Shown here: one piece after another, positions 15,191 to 16,029 of the stretch
Layout of the letters: each line of letters opens with the position of its first letter
Position numbering within the stretch: the first letter of the stretch is position 1
Assembly (NCBI GenBank): GCA_021781255.1
Contig: JAJXXG010001054.1
Span: forward strand, 1 to 16,029
Length of the DNA: 16,029 nucleotides
From: Acidobacteriota bacterium
GTDB taxonomy: Bacteria; Acidobacteriota; Terriglobia; Terriglobales; Acidobacteriaceae
Direction of reading: 5' to 3'
The notes under the pieces: generated by a model
Told to the model about the DNA's origin: nothing
The model's database searches: none
What the model saw: the letters and a program-made list of their open reading frames with translations, nothing else
Program-made: the position numbers and the translations under genes

Positions 15191-16029
15191 ATGCCCGCAA
15201 CCAAAGGTTATGCCGCTCTCAATTCCACTTCCCCGCTCGCCCCTTACGGCTTCACGCGCCGCGAGCCCGGCCCCACTGAAATCGCCGTCGAAATCCTCTA
15301 CTGCGGCGTCTGCCACTCCGATCTCCACATGGCCCGCAACGAGTGGGGACAATCCATCTATCCCCTCGTCCCCGGCCACGAAATCGTCGGCCGCGTCACC
15401 ACGGCCGGCAGCGCCGTCACAAAGTTCAAGCTCGGAGAGATAGCCGCCATCGGCGTCATCATTGACTCCTGCCGCCACTGCCCCTCCTGCAACCGCGGCG
15501 AAGAACACTTCTGCGATGAAGGCGCAACCCTCACCTACGCCGCCAAAGATCGCGTCGATGGCTCCATCACCATGGGCGGCTACTCCAACAATTACGTTGT
15601 CGACGAGCGCTTCGCCCACAACGTGCCCCCCAATCTCTCGCCCGCCGCCGTCGCGCCGCTGCTCTGCGCCGGCATTACCACCTACTCGCCGCTGCGCCAC
15701 TGGAACGTCGGCCCCGGCAAGAAGGTCGGCATCATCGGCCTTGGCGGACTCGGCCACATGGGCCTCAAATTCGCGCACAGCTTCGGCGCGCACGTGGTCC
15801 AGCTCACCACCTCGCTCAAAAAGAAGGAAGACGCCCTCAAGCTCGGCGCGGATGAAGTCGTCCTCTCCACCGACACCAATGCCATGAAGGCGCACGCCAA
15901 ATCCCTCGACTTCATCCTCGACACCGCCTCCGCGCCCCACGCGCTCGAGCCCTACCTCGCGCTCCTCAAGCAGGACGGCACCCTCACCATGGTCGGCCTG
16001 CCCGAGAAGCCCCCCGCCGTCGCTCCCTT
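15191..16029 (+). CDS. Zinc-dependent NAD(P) alcohol dehydrogenase, YahK/cinnamyl-alcohol type (partial)
   Basis: The first 279 codons are present and the frame runs off the window. It is a medium-chain dehydrogenase/reductase that should interconvert primary alcohols and aldehydes in the cytoplasm, most like the YahK/cinnamyl alcohol dehydrogenase group (usual length about 350). Catalytic zinc ligands are C41 (GVCHSD), H63-E64 (PGHE) and C159 (LLCAG). Structural zinc ligands are C94, C97, C100 and C108 (CRHCPSC, then HFC). The nucleotide fold shows GLGGLGHMG (183-191). After the fold, the TSLKKKEDALKLGADEVV segment is typical of the group, which mostly uses NADP. The ATG at 15191 follows AAAGGA at 15174-15179. 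It lies 101 bp after prmC; the gap shows no convincing terminator, so the gene may be transcribed alone or by read-through. Confidence 0.9.
   Translation, partial: MPATKGYAALNSTSPLAPYGFTRREPGPTEIAVEILYCGVCHSDLHMARNEWGQSIYPLVPGHEIVGRVTTAGSAVTKFKLGEIAAIGVIIDSCRHCPSCNRGEEHFCDEGATLTYAAKDRVDGSITMGGYSNNYVVDERFAHNVPPNLSPAAVAPLLCAGITTYSPLRHWNVGPGKKVGIIGLGGLGHMGLKFAHSFGAHVVQLTTSLKKKEDALKLGADEVVLSTDTNAMKAHAKSLDFILDTASAPHALEPYLALLKQDGTLTMVGLPEKPPAVAP

Overview
This is a GC-rich bacterial window with no rRNA, tRNA, CRISPR array or insertion sequence. Three kinds of evidence suggest a soil-type Acidobacteriota (class Terriglobia): the dense set of exported glycoside hydrolases, the style of the GH2, GH3 and GH127 proteins, and the codon use. 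There is no taxonomic marker gene here, so this placement is an inference.

Left part (1-6815, all on the minus strand): first, the start of an exported M48-metalloprotease-like protein with a propeller-type C-terminal region, cut by the window edge, whose zinc motif HExxH has become QEIGR. Next comes a secreted GH2 beta-galactosidase-type enzyme, then a small secreted beta-rich protein of unknown function, then a secreted GH3 beta-glucosidase/xylosidase-type enzyme. The gaps between them are about 80-150 bp, so they may or may not share transcripts.

Middle part (6886-10357): an efflux module. emrA-like (membrane fusion protein) and emrB-like (14-TM DHA2 transporter) genes overlap by 13 bp on the minus strand. 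A TetR-family regulator is divergent from them on the plus strand. The 77-bp divergent gap holds a near-consensus promoter for emrA (TTGACA, 17-bp spacer, TATCTT). A 14-bp palindrome, ACnGACnnGTCnGT, fills its spacer, which is the layout expected for TetR repression. The -10 box is so close to the emrA ATG that the mRNA is predicted to be leaderless.

Right part (10513-16029, plus strand): a Tat-exported GH127-type beta-L-arabinofuranosidase with a Glu/Cys/Cys-Cys zinc-thiolate active site; a 79-aa protein with two CDGSH iron-sulfur motifs, followed by a perfect 12-bp hairpin; the translation-termination pair prfA (RF1) and prmC (the methyltransferase that modifies the RF1 GGQ glutamine), overlapping by 1 nt; and the first 279 codons of a zinc-dependent alcohol dehydrogenase. 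prmC carries an in-frame copy of a short palindromic repeat that encodes PALSLSKG.

Taken together, the window mixes housekeeping genes with an accessory polysaccharide-degradation and drug-efflux region. The three hydrolases could act together on arabinose- and galactose-decorated plant glycans outside the cytoplasm. I found no clearly new multi-gene system. The best leads are the degenerate M48-like protein, the operator-in-spacer leaderless emr promoter, the repeat inside prmC, and the small secreted protein between the two hydrolases.
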